Of a DNA stretch of 64,000 nt, positions 34,409 to 41,978 are shown piece by piece. The translations under genes were made by a program, and so were the position numbers. This DNA is from a virus. The notes beneath the pieces are model-generated. The model worked only from the letters and a program-made list of their open reading frames with translations. It did not search any database and was not told where the DNA came from. Each line of letters opens with the position of its first letter. The stretch's first letter is position 1. Where the stretch lies: IMG/VR virus record IMGVR_UViG_3300033153_015063, positions 124,001 to 188,000 of that record, one strand, 5' to 3'.

Positions 34409-35149
34409 TCAAAAACTGAACGGTAACTTGTTCTGGGCTTTGAAAAGTAACAGGGGGTCGATGCAGTCCTCATTGATCTCATACCCTACAGCGTCGTGGT
34501 CCTCATCATGGGCTGCATAGAGAGTTGTGCCCGATCCCATGAAGGGGTCGAGAACCATACTTTTTTTGGGTAATCCAGCGAGCTTTATGCACCATAGGGG
34601 TAGAGACGGGGGGAAACGGTCCTTATGTGTTTTCTGTGTCTTTTTCTGGATGGTTTCGTATGGTATGAACCAAAGGTTGCCCCGGCACCGCAGGTCCTCC
34701 TCTACCCCTTCCCACCTCTCCACGTTGCTCTTGTCTGTGTATGGAACACCAATAGCCATCCTGTCCAAGGAATATTTGTTACCCTTCGAAAACATGAAGA
34801 TGGGTTCCCATAGGTTGTTCAGTCTCTTGTCGCCCTGGGTCGGGGTGAACTGTCCTTGTCCATCGAGATGTTTGGCCCAGACGATTGTATCGACCCACGT
34901 GAATCCAAAGTGTTCACAGAGTTCAGCGACTCTGAAGGGGCGGTGTTTATGGTTGGCCAGATGCCCAAAGTTGATGAACATCAGACGATCTTTTTTAAGG
35001 ACCCTGGAACATTCTCGTAGAACGAAGGACAACGTTTCATAAGAGAACCCATCTATATCCTTGTACGGAGGGCTGGTCACTATCAGGTCTACACTCTCGT
35101 CTTTGAGCTCGGGCATTTTCTCGGAGCTATGGAGATGAACCTGTAACAT
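34409..35149 (-). CDS. DNA methyltransferase (N4-cytosine/N6-adenine type)
   Basis: 246 residues. Catalytic motif LIVTSPPYKDI near residue 30 precedes the AdoMet motif LDPFMGSGTTLYAA near residue 205, the beta-class order; SPPY favours N4-cytosine methylation. No endonuclease is adjacent, so it may be an orphan methylase that protects or marks element DNA. The ATG is 25 nt from a TTTTTAAAG box. The protein ends LPFSF. Confidence 0.8.
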   Translation of the reverse strand: MLQVHLHSSEKMPELKDESVDLIVTSPPYKDIDGFSYETLSFVLRECSRVLKKDRLMFINFGHLANHKHRPFRVAELCEHFGFTWVDTIVWAKHLDGQGQFTPTQGDKRLNNLWEPIFMFSKGNKYSLDRMAIGVPYTDKSNVERWEGVEEDLRCRGNLWFIPYETIQKKTQKTHKDRFPPSLPLWCIKLAGLPKKSMVLDPFMGSGTTLYAAHDEDHDAVGYEINEDCIDPLLLFKAQNKLPFSF

Positions 35150-35177
35150 ATATTGTTGGAAGAGTAAAGGAGTGTTT

Positions 35178-35831
35178 TTAAAGATTGTCTATCACCGTTC
35201 CCTTCCATACATACATGATCCACTTCTTTTCGCTTGACTGACCATGTCTCCATTCGACGTCAGTCAAGTAAAGTCTCGAAATCGTATATCCTGCATCTTC
35301 CAGAGCTTCTGAAGCACCCTCCATTGTAACTTTGTATTCTCTCACTTTTTCTATATTGGAGATTCTGGTCTGTGTCGGATACTTCATTACCTTCTGCGAC
35401 GAGACCTCGAATCCGTAGTACAACACACCTTTTTTCTTTTGCTTCAGTAAGCCCTTAACTTTTATCTCTTTGGTAGTAAAACCGGATTTTTTCAGGACTC
35501 TCCTTATACCAACGGTTGTACCTACCTTGAAATCTCTTTCTATGATACTTATCGCTGCCTCACTGAGCTCATCGTCTATCATATATACCCCAATACCACT
35601 ACGTGAAAACTGCGATTTATATGCGTTGTGATGTGAAGCCAACTTTTGTTCACACTCTTCTGTGTGTTTTTTCAGTGAGACAGTTATAGATTCACCAGCA
35701 TATTTAAAACACAAGACAGTGTTACCACCCTTTTTCTCAAATGAGATATACTTGACGTGTTGCTTACAGGATGGGCAGAACCGTATCTTACCAGAACCTT
35801 TCAGTCCGCTACCACAAGTAGGGCAGTTCAT
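35178..35831 (-). CDS. Protein with N-terminal zinc ribbon
   Basis: 217 residues. It begins with the ribbon MNCPTCGSGLKGSGKIRFCP then SCKQH, followed by a domain with a possible helix-turn-helix (AAISIIERDFKVGTTVGIRR) and basic patches. This inverts the usual order here, where the ribbon is C-terminal. Perhaps nucleic-acid binding. Confidence 0.55.
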   Translation of the reverse strand: MNCPTCGSGLKGSGKIRFCPSCKQHVKYISFEKKGGNTVLCFKYAGESITVSLKKHTEECEQKLASHHNAYKSQFSRSGIGVYMIDDELSEAAISIIERDFKVGTTVGIRRVLKKSGFTTKEIKVKGLLKQKKKGVLYYGFEVSSQKVMKYPTQTRISNIEKVREYKVTMEGASEALEDAGYTISRLYLTDVEWRHGQSSEKKWIMYVWKGTVIDNL

Positions 35832-35841
35832 CTGTTTCCCC

Positions 35842-37194
35842 TCAGTAGAAGTCGAAGAGATACCGTCCCTGATGTCCTACTGCGACCTCGACCTCTGGAT
35901 TATCATCTCTGGGGATTCTGATGCAGCAGTTGGGACAGACCCACTCTTGAATCTTCTTAAGTTCATCCAACTCCATTGCCTTCCCGCAATCAGAACAGTC
36001 CTTTCCCCGGCACCTAATACAGACGAAATCGCCCTCGACATCACAGGACGCACAATAACGTTCTTCGATTTTCTTCCCACATCCCGGGCATTCGTGTGAC
36101 CACGTCCCACCACAGTCATAGCACTTGTCAATGGATTCTGTCTCTCCTACCTCTTCAACCAGAGTGGTCGGTGTGATGTCCAGAGATGGTGGCGATGTCT
36201 CATCCTCATCCTCATCCTCCCCATCCTCATCCTCATCATCGAGTGATGTGAATACCATAGGTTCTTCATCGTCGTCTTCATCGTCGTCTTCATCATCTTC
36301 ATTGTCATCATTCTCGTCCTTGTTGGTGTCCTCTTTCCCACTCTCATCCTCCCTGTCACACTTCGGGCACTCCCAACCCCACATCACGTCTTTCTCCATC
36401 AGCGTTTTACAAATCTCGCAGATAGGTATCTGGTCATTGCCTGTGATGGTTGTGCTTTCGGTCTCGATTGTCTGCACATGGGACTGTTCCGGGGGTAGGG
36501 GTAGGGTAGGTTCCTTTATCTCATCCCATCCAAAGCCCATGGCGACGAACCACCTTTCATCGACCTTGATGGCATCCCCTACACTGAGAGTTGTGTGACC
36601 TGGACCACCGTTCATCGACGACATGATCCAGTCGGCCTCACCATTTGGGCTCCAGAAATCGCCCTGTAGTGCGTATGATAGTTTGTCGAGATTGTCGATG
36701 GTGGCATTTACCTTCCCAATCTGTACCCAGAGATGGTTATCATTGTCGTCTACTCCATCGACAATCTCCTCTGGTGTTGGGAGCTCTTTATTTTCCGAGA
36801 ATGCTAACTTGCTATGCCACTTCGAGAAACCCTCATGGGTCATATAGTAGACCTCGGCGTCCCCTGGCTTCAGCACTTCTCGGACCTCTCCAGGAATCCC
36901 CAGATTATTGGCTGCGTCGTTCACAGACAAATACTCACCGGGGTTGGGCATGAAGAAAGACTTGGCCAACTCGATACCTTTCTCGTTCAGGACCAGGACA
37001 TCATTATCACTCTCATTGTCATCTGGGTCACATTCACCCGGATCGGTGGCGTTGGCGTTGTAGATGAGTTTGCGTCGGAACAGTGCATTACGAGTCCGAG
37101 TATCAGATAGATTGAACCCGAGACCACTTCGGATCTGAGCTCTGTATCCATCTTTGATAGCGTCACTCATTTTCTGGGACAGTTTATCTACCAT
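35842..37194 (-). CDS. Large acidic multi-zinc-ribbon protein
   Basis: 450 residues from the ATG at 37194, exactly at the position expected for a leaderless start. The N-terminal ~230 residues are mixed. Then a ribbon CEICKTLM..CPKCD, a 70-residue Asp/Glu-rich stretch (EDDEDDDEDDDEE), and a cysteine-rich end (CYDCGG, CPGCGKKI, CASC, CIRCRGKDCSDCG, CPNC) able to bind three or more zinc ions. It ends YLFDFY. Acidic stretches of this kind can mimic DNA; role unknown. Confidence 0.6.
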   Translation of the reverse strand: MVDKLSQKMSDAIKDGYRAQIRSGLGFNLSDTRTRNALFRRKLIYNANATDPGECDPDDNESDNDVLVLNEKGIELAKSFFMPNPGEYLSVNDAANNLGIPGEVREVLKPGDAEVYYMTHEGFSKWHSKLAFSENKELPTPEEIVDGVDDNDNHLWVQIGKVNATIDNLDKLSYALQGDFWSPNGEADWIMSSMNGGPGHTTLSVGDAIKVDERWFVAMGFGWDEIKEPTLPLPPEQSHVQTIETESTTITGNDQIPICEICKTLMEKDVMWGWECPKCDREDESGKEDTNKDENDDNEDDEDDDEDDDEEPMVFTSLDDEDEDGEDEDEDETSPPSLDITPTTLVEEVGETESIDKCYDCGGTWSHECPGCGKKIEERYCASCDVEGDFVCIRCRGKDCSDCGKAMELDELKKIQEWVCPNCCIRIPRDDNPEVEVAVGHQGRYLFDFY

Positions 37195-37215
37195 TGGCAC
37201 TTCCTTCTATTCGTT

Positions 37216-37255
37216 CTTTATATACTTTCAGTATTTTCAACCATAAAAAGCGTAA
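37216..37255 (-). promoter_or_regulatory. Conserved operator-promoter, copy 7
   Basis: Plus strand: CTTTATATACTTTCAG, then AACCATAAAAAGCGTAA. Drives the acidic zinc-ribbon gene at 37194. Confidence 0.8.
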
Positions 37256-37259
37256 AGGA

Positions 37260-37568
37260 CTAATCAAAGATTGGTTTCAGTAACAACGTATCTCTTTCCA
37301 ACCCTTCGTCACATTCACATAAGCCAAGCAACTCTCCGCACCATGAACAGTAATCACAGGAAGGGCAACATCCTGCATCATCGAAAGTATTGCCACACCT
37401 GTCACATTTGGGTGCGGGCGAGTTGCCGGCCCAGTTCCTCTCAAAGAGTATTTCACTTGCCCAGTGTGTTTTACAGATCCTACAGAAGTATGCTTCCCCC
37501 ACTTTCTTCGGGGTCTTTCCGCAACACTTCATGTCGCTTTCCAGCATAGCGGGGATTCCGTCACCCAT
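37260..37568 (-). CDS. Multi-zinc-ribbon small protein
   Basis: 102 residues: CCGKTPKKVGEAYFCRIC, then CDRCGNTFDDAGCCPSCDYC and CGELLGLCEC. Three probable zinc sites. Stop adjacent to nothing else; start adjoins the GNAT-like gene's stop. Confidence 0.55.
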   Translation of the reverse strand: MGDGIPAMLESDMKCCGKTPKKVGEAYFCRICKTHWASEILFERNWAGNSPAPKCDRCGNTFDDAGCCPSCDYCSWCGELLGLCECDEGLERDTLLLKPIFD

Positions 37569-38186
37569 CTACTTCTCCTCCTTTACCTTCTCGAACCAAC
37601 CATAGGTCAAGTTCATCCGGGCTGGTTCCATCTTTACCTTGTTGATGCCCACGATGGCCAGATGTTCATTTTCAAAGCCACCATCTTTGTCGAGAACCCT
37701 GAAGTGGTAAACTTCCTGACCGAGTAATTTACCTCGTTTGAGTAGCTGGGCCCACATATGGACTCGTTGACCAACTTCCCCGGCGTCAAAGTGAATGCGG
37801 TAGTAGGGGTTGATACGGAAGCGATACGAAGGGATGGTTTCCTCTGGACTACCGTAGAACTTCTCCCAGCGATCTAGTTTGAACCATTTTCTCAACTTCT
37901 CGTTATAGACGAGTTGTGCTAAAACTTCATCGTAGCCATAGTCCTTTGCGGCCTTCAGGGCGGTTGGCCAGATGTGATTTTTCCAGATACCCTGCCCCTG
38001 GGAGTCTTCGTCAATGGAGACGTTGGAGATAGTCAGACACTTTGGCTCGTTCTTCACATCTCTTTTGGAGAACACGACCCTGATATACTCGTCGCCATCG
38101 AACGTTGCCAGGATGTTGCCGGTGGGCCATTTCCTCTCCAACAACTTGATAAGTTGATTCCTGATTAGCGTCTCGAAGGTTTGCAT
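37569..38186 (-). CDS. Possible GNAT-type acetyltransferase-like protein
   Basis: 205 residues. Residues ~50-115 (LTISNVSIDEDSQGQGIWKN then ALKAAKDYGYDEVLAQLVYN, KWFKLDRWEKFYG) follow the GNAT pattern of beta4, a QGQGI pyrophosphate loop, helix 3 and the conserved NxxxxxxF region. The C-terminal 80 residues are beta-rich and unassigned. Substrate unknown. Confidence 0.5.
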   Translation of the reverse strand: MQTFETLIRNQLIKLLERKWPTGNILATFDGDEYIRVVFSKRDVKNEPKCLTISNVSIDEDSQGQGIWKNHIWPTALKAAKDYGYDEVLAQLVYNEKLRKWFKLDRWEKFYGSPEETIPSYRFRINPYYRIHFDAGEVGQRVHMWAQLLKRGKLLGQEVYHFRVLDKDGGFENEHLAIVGINKVKMEPARMNLTYGWFEKVKEEK

Positions 38187-38212
38187 TATTTCATCACCTG
38201 GTTCGTAGTATA

Positions 38213-38252
38213 GTATATAATACTTCCTTTGGGTTGACCGTAAAAAGCGTAA
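38213..38252 (-). promoter_or_regulatory. Conserved operator-promoter, copy 8
   Basis: Plus strand: GTATATAATACTTCC, then GACCGTAAAAAGCGTAA. Drives the GNAT-like gene at 38186. Confidence 0.75.
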
Positions 38253-38262
38253 AGTAGTATCA

Positions 38263-38730
38263 CTACAGTGACATTATAAGATGTTTTATTTTCTCTGAAC
38301 CACCTTGGATAACGAAAGTTTCTTTGATAAGACTATCTCTCTTTTTAATTATGTTTCGAACCTTTTCCTCTATATCATCGGTAGGTTCAATCCAGTATAT
38401 GAGAGTCACCTTACCACGCACTTTGTAGTCAACTGGGATATAGTAGTTATATTCGTGAGTGATTTTAAAGGATTGCTTTTCGTAGATCCATTCAATAAAG
38501 GAGCTGACTCGATACCAGCACTCCCCATCTACATCGACTATCTCTTTCGGGCCGATATTTGCATGTAGGAACAGTTGCAACATCCTCTCGTATCTACGGA
38601 ACTCTTTGAGTTTGGATAGGTCAGGAGGAAATCTGAGACCTTCTCTTTTGAGTTTTTTGAGTTCTCTGATCCACTTGACAACAGATAGACGTTTTTTCTT
38701 TTTGGGATTTTCGATGATACTATTGGTCAT
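38263..38730 (-). CDS. Untagged paralogue of the 38734-39255 tagged protein
   Basis: 155 residues. VKWIRELKKLKREGLRFPPD, the middle region, TLIYWIEPTDDIEEKVRNII and KKRDSLIKETFVIQG align along the whole length with the C-terminal part of the next gene upstream, but there is no N-terminal tag module. The pair shows that the tag is a separable unit. Function unknown. Confidence 0.6.
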   Translation of the reverse strand: MTNSIIENPKKKKRLSVVKWIRELKKLKREGLRFPPDLSKLKEFRRYERMLQLFLHANIGPKEIVDVDGECWYRVSSFIEWIYEKQSFKITHEYNYYIPVDYKVRGKVTLIYWIEPTDDIEEKVRNIIKKRDSLIKETFVIQGGSEKIKHLIMSL

Positions 38731-38733
38731 ACT

Positions 38734-39255
38734 CTATCCTTTGATAGTAAAGTTCCCTTTGATAAGTTTTTTTCTATTTTCTATTATTTCTTGGACCTTT
38801 TCTTTTATATCGTCGCCGGGCTCTATGTAGTAAACAAGTTTCATTTCACCATAACCGCCATTATCTCCATGAAAAATATCATATTTATATTCTAGTCTGA
38901 AGGATTGATTTGACTCGTCCCACTCAATATTGTTTGGGTCGGCATTTACTTCAAGGAAATCTCTCAAATTATTTCTATATATGAGGTAGTTTTTTAGCTC
39001 AAAATGGTTTGGTGGAAACTCAACCCCTTCTTGTTCCAACTCTTTGAGTCTTTTGAGATACTTGATGCCCGACAGACGTACCTTTTTTTCCTTCTTTTCT
39101 GGTGGAGTTTGAGACCTCCCCATAGCCGCCATCAAGAAATCCTCCTCACTCAGCTCAGGTGCATTGCCGACCGGCCCCTTGTACACGGTCTTTCCTTCCT
39201 CGTAATCGTAGCGATAGCGGTTGCCTGAACCTGGAGGAATCTCTACAGTGGTCAG
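38734..39255 (-). CDS. Tagged protein whose normal start codon is missing
   Basis: The recurrent module is readable from 39255 (TTVEIPPGSGNRYRYDYEEG, KTVYKGPVGNAPELSEEDFL), but the usual ATG is CTG and only about 10 bp separate it from the TATA box, against about 30 bp at the related 42656 gene. A message starting 25 nt after the TATA would begin inside the module, and the first in-frame GTG is at 39186. Either CTG is used or only residues from 39186 (150 aa) are made. The body matches the untagged paralogue downstream. Confidence 0.55.
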   Translation of the reverse strand: MTTVEIPPGSGNRYRYDYEEGKTVYKGPVGNAPELSEEDFLMAAMGRSQTPPEKKEKKVRLSGIKYLKRLKELEQEGVEFPPNHFELKNYLIYRNNLRDFLEVNADPNNIEWDESNQSFRLEYKYDIFHGDNGGYGEMKLVYYIEPGDDIKEKVQEIIENRKKLIKGNFTIKG

Positions 39256-39259
39256 GGAG

Positions 39260-39298
39260 GATATAAAGAGTTCGGGATGATAACCGTAAAAAGCGTAA
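39260..39298 (-). promoter_or_regulatory. Conserved operator-promoter, copy 9
   Basis: Plus strand: ATATAAAGAGTTCGGG, then AACCGTAAAAAGCGTAA. Drives the tagged gene whose 5' end is shortened. Confidence 0.75.
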
Positions 39299-39309
39299 AT
39301 GTCAACTAA

Positions 39310-39942
39310 TCAGAATCCGAGTGCTCCACTTCCGATGATATCTTCTGCTTCTACAAAGTAAAATTTTTGTATACCGGCCCATTGGTGGACAGGGCATGTA
39401 TCGTCAGGGTCAAGATGTGTCTTACAACCCCTCACCCAACACAAACCTTCAACCTCTGGTCTGAAGAACACACGGAACGAGTCGTTGAAACTCATCTTAT
39501 CCCAGTTCCAGACCCACACTCGAAAGAAGTTATAAGGGTCATATCGTTTGTCCCCTTTCGGGGTCCCTGGTGGATAACACTTCTTACCATTCGGTGGAAT
39601 GAGTTTACCTTTACTTTCATGGAAGCCCCAGACCATCATGGTGTTGCTGTAGTGTATCCTTGATGCTATCTTCTTTATCTTCTGCTTTCTCTCATTAACC
39701 CACTTCGGGGTATCACCAGTCACTTGGACCCACAGAGTCTGATGGAAGGGATGAATGGCAACCAGATCAAAGGTCCCGAAGAAATCGGCGTCAGAGACCA
39801 CTGGAATACGACGCTGGGGATTTACCTTCTGTGGGATGTAGAGGACCTTCTTCGGCTGTGGACCAACGATAAACCCTTGTGCTTTGAGTATCTTCTCTAC
39901 TTTCTTTTGACGCTCAGCACCTTTCTTCTTATCGGTGGTCAT
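39310..39942 (-). CDS. Probable PD-(D/E)XK-type nuclease
   Basis: 210 residues. GAERQKKVEKILKAQGFIV (helix 1) is followed by FFGTFDLVAIHP and TLWVQVTGDTPKWVNERKQK, which fit the D...(E/Q)xK core of Holliday-junction-resolvase or restriction-like nucleases, with Q replacing E. C-terminal CWVRGCKTHLDPDDTCPVH may bind zinc. Ends SGALGF. Assignment rests on motif order only. Confidence 0.5.
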   Translation of the reverse strand: MTTDKKKGAERQKKVEKILKAQGFIVGPQPKKVLYIPQKVNPQRRIPVVSDADFFGTFDLVAIHPFHQTLWVQVTGDTPKWVNERKQKIKKIASRIHYSNTMMVWGFHESKGKLIPPNGKKCYPPGTPKGDKRYDPYNFFRVWVWNWDKMSFNDSFRVFFRPEVEGLCWVRGCKTHLDPDDTCPVHQWAGIQKFYFVEAEDIIGSGALGF

Positions 39943-40337
39943 AGGTTATCGAGATCCATATTTGGTGGTTCATCGTGATAATAGGCAAGAGACTGGTGTA
40001 GGTAAACCTCACCATCACCTTCACAAGCAGGGCATGGTTCAATTTCGTGACCTTGTACTCCCGTTCCATTACAAAATAGGCACTTGGTCAGGTTCAATCC
40101 TTCTATCACGTATGTTACTGCCCCATACTCGATAAGATCGGTCAGAGATTTCAATATCTCGGGCGGTTTCATATGGGGTGGCATCCTATCGGTGATGCCA
40201 CTGGTGGTGGATAGAACCTTCACGATATCATCCAGAGTAGAACCACCATCTTCTATCTCGTGCCAGACCAAACACCCCCGTCCTAAATTCTCATCTGTGA
40301 TAGAAGCACCGTGTTTTTTATGAAACACTACCTTCAT
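39939..40337 (-). CDS. Protein with DnaJ-type CxxCxGxG zinc centre
   Basis: 132 residues; start follows a GTTTATAAA box. After a helical part, CLFCNGTGVQG and CPACEGDGEV form a DnaJ-like zinc centre. No J domain. Stop overlaps the nuclease start (ATGA). Confidence 0.55.
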   Translation of the reverse strand: MKVVFHKKHGASITDENLGRGCLVWHEIEDGGSTLDDIVKVLSTTSGITDRMPPHMKPPEILKSLTDLIEYGAVTYVIEGLNLTKCLFCNGTGVQGHEIEPCPACEGDGEVYLHQSLAYYHDEPPNMDLDNL

Positions 40338-40373
40338 CGAGAGTGGTATAGACGGATGAGTTTATAAACAGTT

Positions 40374-40664
40374 TTACTCTCGGTAGAGTTCCAGTGGGTC
40401 TTCTGTTGATGTGGGACTCAATAGCCACGTTGCTACTGCCCAGATTAGTTCGAGTTCTCCTTTCTCTGCTGGGTTGTCGTCGCCAACCCCTCTTTCCCAC
40501 AGAAGTTCCACATCTTTTACCACCTTCTTGGCCCTTTCTTCAACTGGCATTGGTTTCACTTCCTTTCCCATCGTCTCGGGGTTCTCGTGGCAAAATTGAC
40601 ATCTCCAGTCTGCACCATCTCTGAACATATCACTTTTGCATCTAGGACAGGGATGATCTGGTAT
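40374..40664 (-). CDS. Small zinc-ribbon protein with an unclear start codon
   Basis: From ATG 40628 the product has 84 residues, but the zinc ribbon is then cut: the same frame runs upstream through CPRCKSDMFRDGADWRCQFC. No ATG, GTG or TTG exists between the upstream stop (40673) and that ribbon; an ATA at 40664 follows GAGGTGAG at start-codon distance. Start from ATA, or mutation of ATG, is the simplest reading. Confidence 0.45.
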   Translation of the reverse strand: MPDHPCPRCKSDMFRDGADWRCQFCHENPETMGKEVKPMPVEERAKKVVKDVELLWERGVGDDNPAEKGELELIWAVATWLLSPTSTEDPLELYRE

Positions 40665-40673
40665 ATACTCACC

Positions 40674-41084
40674 TCAATCGTCAATGTCGTCCTCGTACCA
40701 ACCCTTTCCATCACATGCCAGGCATTTCTCTTCGCCTGGCATGGGGTTCTCGATAGAAACGACACCCTCTCCATCACAACAATCGCAGGTCTTTCGTTCG
40801 GTATTCTCAAACTCAAACGGAACGTCGGTTTGCACTAGAACGTTGGGTGTGGATGTCAGAAGCTTACCCTGAAGGTGTTGGATTTCGGGGCCGAGAACTG
40901 AGGGGCCGTCCGTAAAAGATTTTTCGAGTTTGTTGAGTTCATACTCTGCCCGGTTCCCCGTTTCTTTCTCGCCTCTCCATGTGAGCACATTGCTGATTGC
41001 CCGGTAGAGTGCCATTTGCTGTCTCTCAATACATTCCAGTCGTTCCCTTGTTTCCTTATCCATTTTCTCCGCCTTCTGCTTCAA
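40674..41084 (-). CDS. Helical protein with DnaJ-type zinc centre
   Basis: 136 residues: charged coiled N-terminal part (EKMDKETRERLECIERQQM) and CDCCDGEGVV, CLACDGKGWYEDD at the C-terminus. Unknown role. Confidence 0.55.
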   Translation of the reverse strand: MKQKAEKMDKETRERLECIERQQMALYRAISNVLTWRGEKETGNRAEYELNKLEKSFTDGPSVLGPEIQHLQGKLLTSTPNVLVQTDVPFEFENTERKTCDCCDGEGVVSIENPMPGEEKCLACDGKGWYEDDIDD

Positions 41085-41372
41085 TTAAACGTGATAGTCC
41101 TCTTTGTCGAATGGTCCTATAACATCGTATTCGGGTTCATTTTCTGGTTCTGGTTTTTTTATAGATACCTCTTTATTATTGTATATTATAACACCACTTT
41201 CTATTATCGAATTGCGAGCTTTGATACACAGTTCTATAAAGTCTTTTTCTTCAATTTCTGAATCCGATAAACTAGAAAGTAAATTACTAATAGTTGTAGT
41301 CAGCATTTTTGCTATTTTAGAACTTGATGAGGATGCTATTATGTCTAAAATAATATTCATATAAATAACCAT
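41085..41372 (-). CDS. Small AT-rich hypothetical protein
   Basis: 95 residues, helical, Ser/Ile-rich (IIASSSSSKIAKMLTTTISN). Its AT-rich coding differs from its neighbours, suggesting separate acquisition. Confidence 0.45.
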   Translation of the reverse strand: MVIYMNIILDIIASSSSSKIAKMLTTTISNLLSSLSDSEIEEKDFIELCIKARNSIIESGVIIYNNKEVSIKKPEPENEPEYDVIGPFDKEDYHV

Positions 41373-41437
41373 TAATAGGACCCCCTATCCATTCTCCGGG
41401 TGTTTTGATTCTCTTTCCTGTTCATATCAACACTCCA

Positions 41438-41508
41438 GGTCCAGGGGAGGATTTGAACCACCGCCACCGACAACCACAGTCGGGGTGCTTCCATTACACT
41501 ACCTGGAC
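41438..41508 (-). tRNA. tRNA-His (GTG) with an unusual anticodon stem
   Basis: 71 nt. Acceptor GTCCAGG/CCTGGAC pairs fully, D-arm GTGT...GCAC, T-loop TTCAAAT. The perfect 5-bp stem CCGAC/GTCGG places TGTGGTT in the loop, which would read TGG; shifting by one gives the normal histidine loop CTGTGGT with U33 and G37. C73, typical of tRNA-His, supports GTG. The T stem has a T-T mismatch. Assignment is tentative because of these oddities. Confidence 0.6.
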
Positions 41509-41516
41509 TATTGGGA

Positions 41517-41683
41517 TGGGCCTGGGGGGATTCGAACCCCCGACTCCCTGGTGTCTCAGCCGCCCGTCCACCTTCCCACACAAGAGACAGAAGTGTGTTG
41601 TGCCACTCGAAAGAGCTGGTCACTGGTAGGCGGTTTGGCGTCCTTATGAGCCAGGTGCTCTAACCTATCTAAACTACGGGCCC
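41517..41683 (-). tRNA. Elongator-type tRNA-Met (CAT) with a BHB intron
   Basis: Exons 41645-41683 and 41517-41552 fold as GGGCCCG-TA-D-arm-CCTGG-CTCATA/A-CCAGG with T-arm GGGGG-TTCGAAT-CCCCC; the acceptor has one C-A mismatch. The 92-nt intron (41553-41644) lies between positions 37 and 38. Exon CTCA pairs with intron TGAG as a 4-bp central helix flanked by 3-nt bulges TAA and ACA, an exact archaeal bulge-helix-bulge. It lies 8 bp upstream of the tRNA-His gene. Confidence 0.8.
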
Positions 41684-41931
41684 TACTCTTCATAATTTAC
41701 ATCCCACTCTTTCCGTGTCTCCAACCATTCCCCAATAGAACCATCGCCAAGGAACGTGCCTGCTATATGGATTAGGTCTTCCCTGGTCTCATCACCTTGA
41801 CCTTCGAAATACATTTTCATAAAGCTATCGTCAAGGTGAGTTTTCAGATGTTCCAGCCTATCGGATTTCGCCCAGGGATATGGGTGTGCCTCACCGCAGA
41901 TGAGACAGTGAATCGTTGTTAGGTTCGGCAT
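41683..41931 (-). CDS. Small C2H2-like zinc-finger protein
   Basis: 82 residues; CLICGEAHPYPWAKSDRLEH then LKTH is a C2H2-type finger. A GTTTAAAAAG box is about 25 nt upstream. The stop codon abuts the tRNA-Met 5' end. Confidence 0.6.
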   Translation of the reverse strand: MPNLTTIHCLICGEAHPYPWAKSDRLEHLKTHLDDSFMKMYFEGQGDETREDLIHIAGTFLGDGSIGEWLETRKEWDVNYEE

Positions 41932-41978
41932 GAGAAGAGATAAACCAGACTGAGTTTAAAAAGAGTTCCTGGAGAGTT

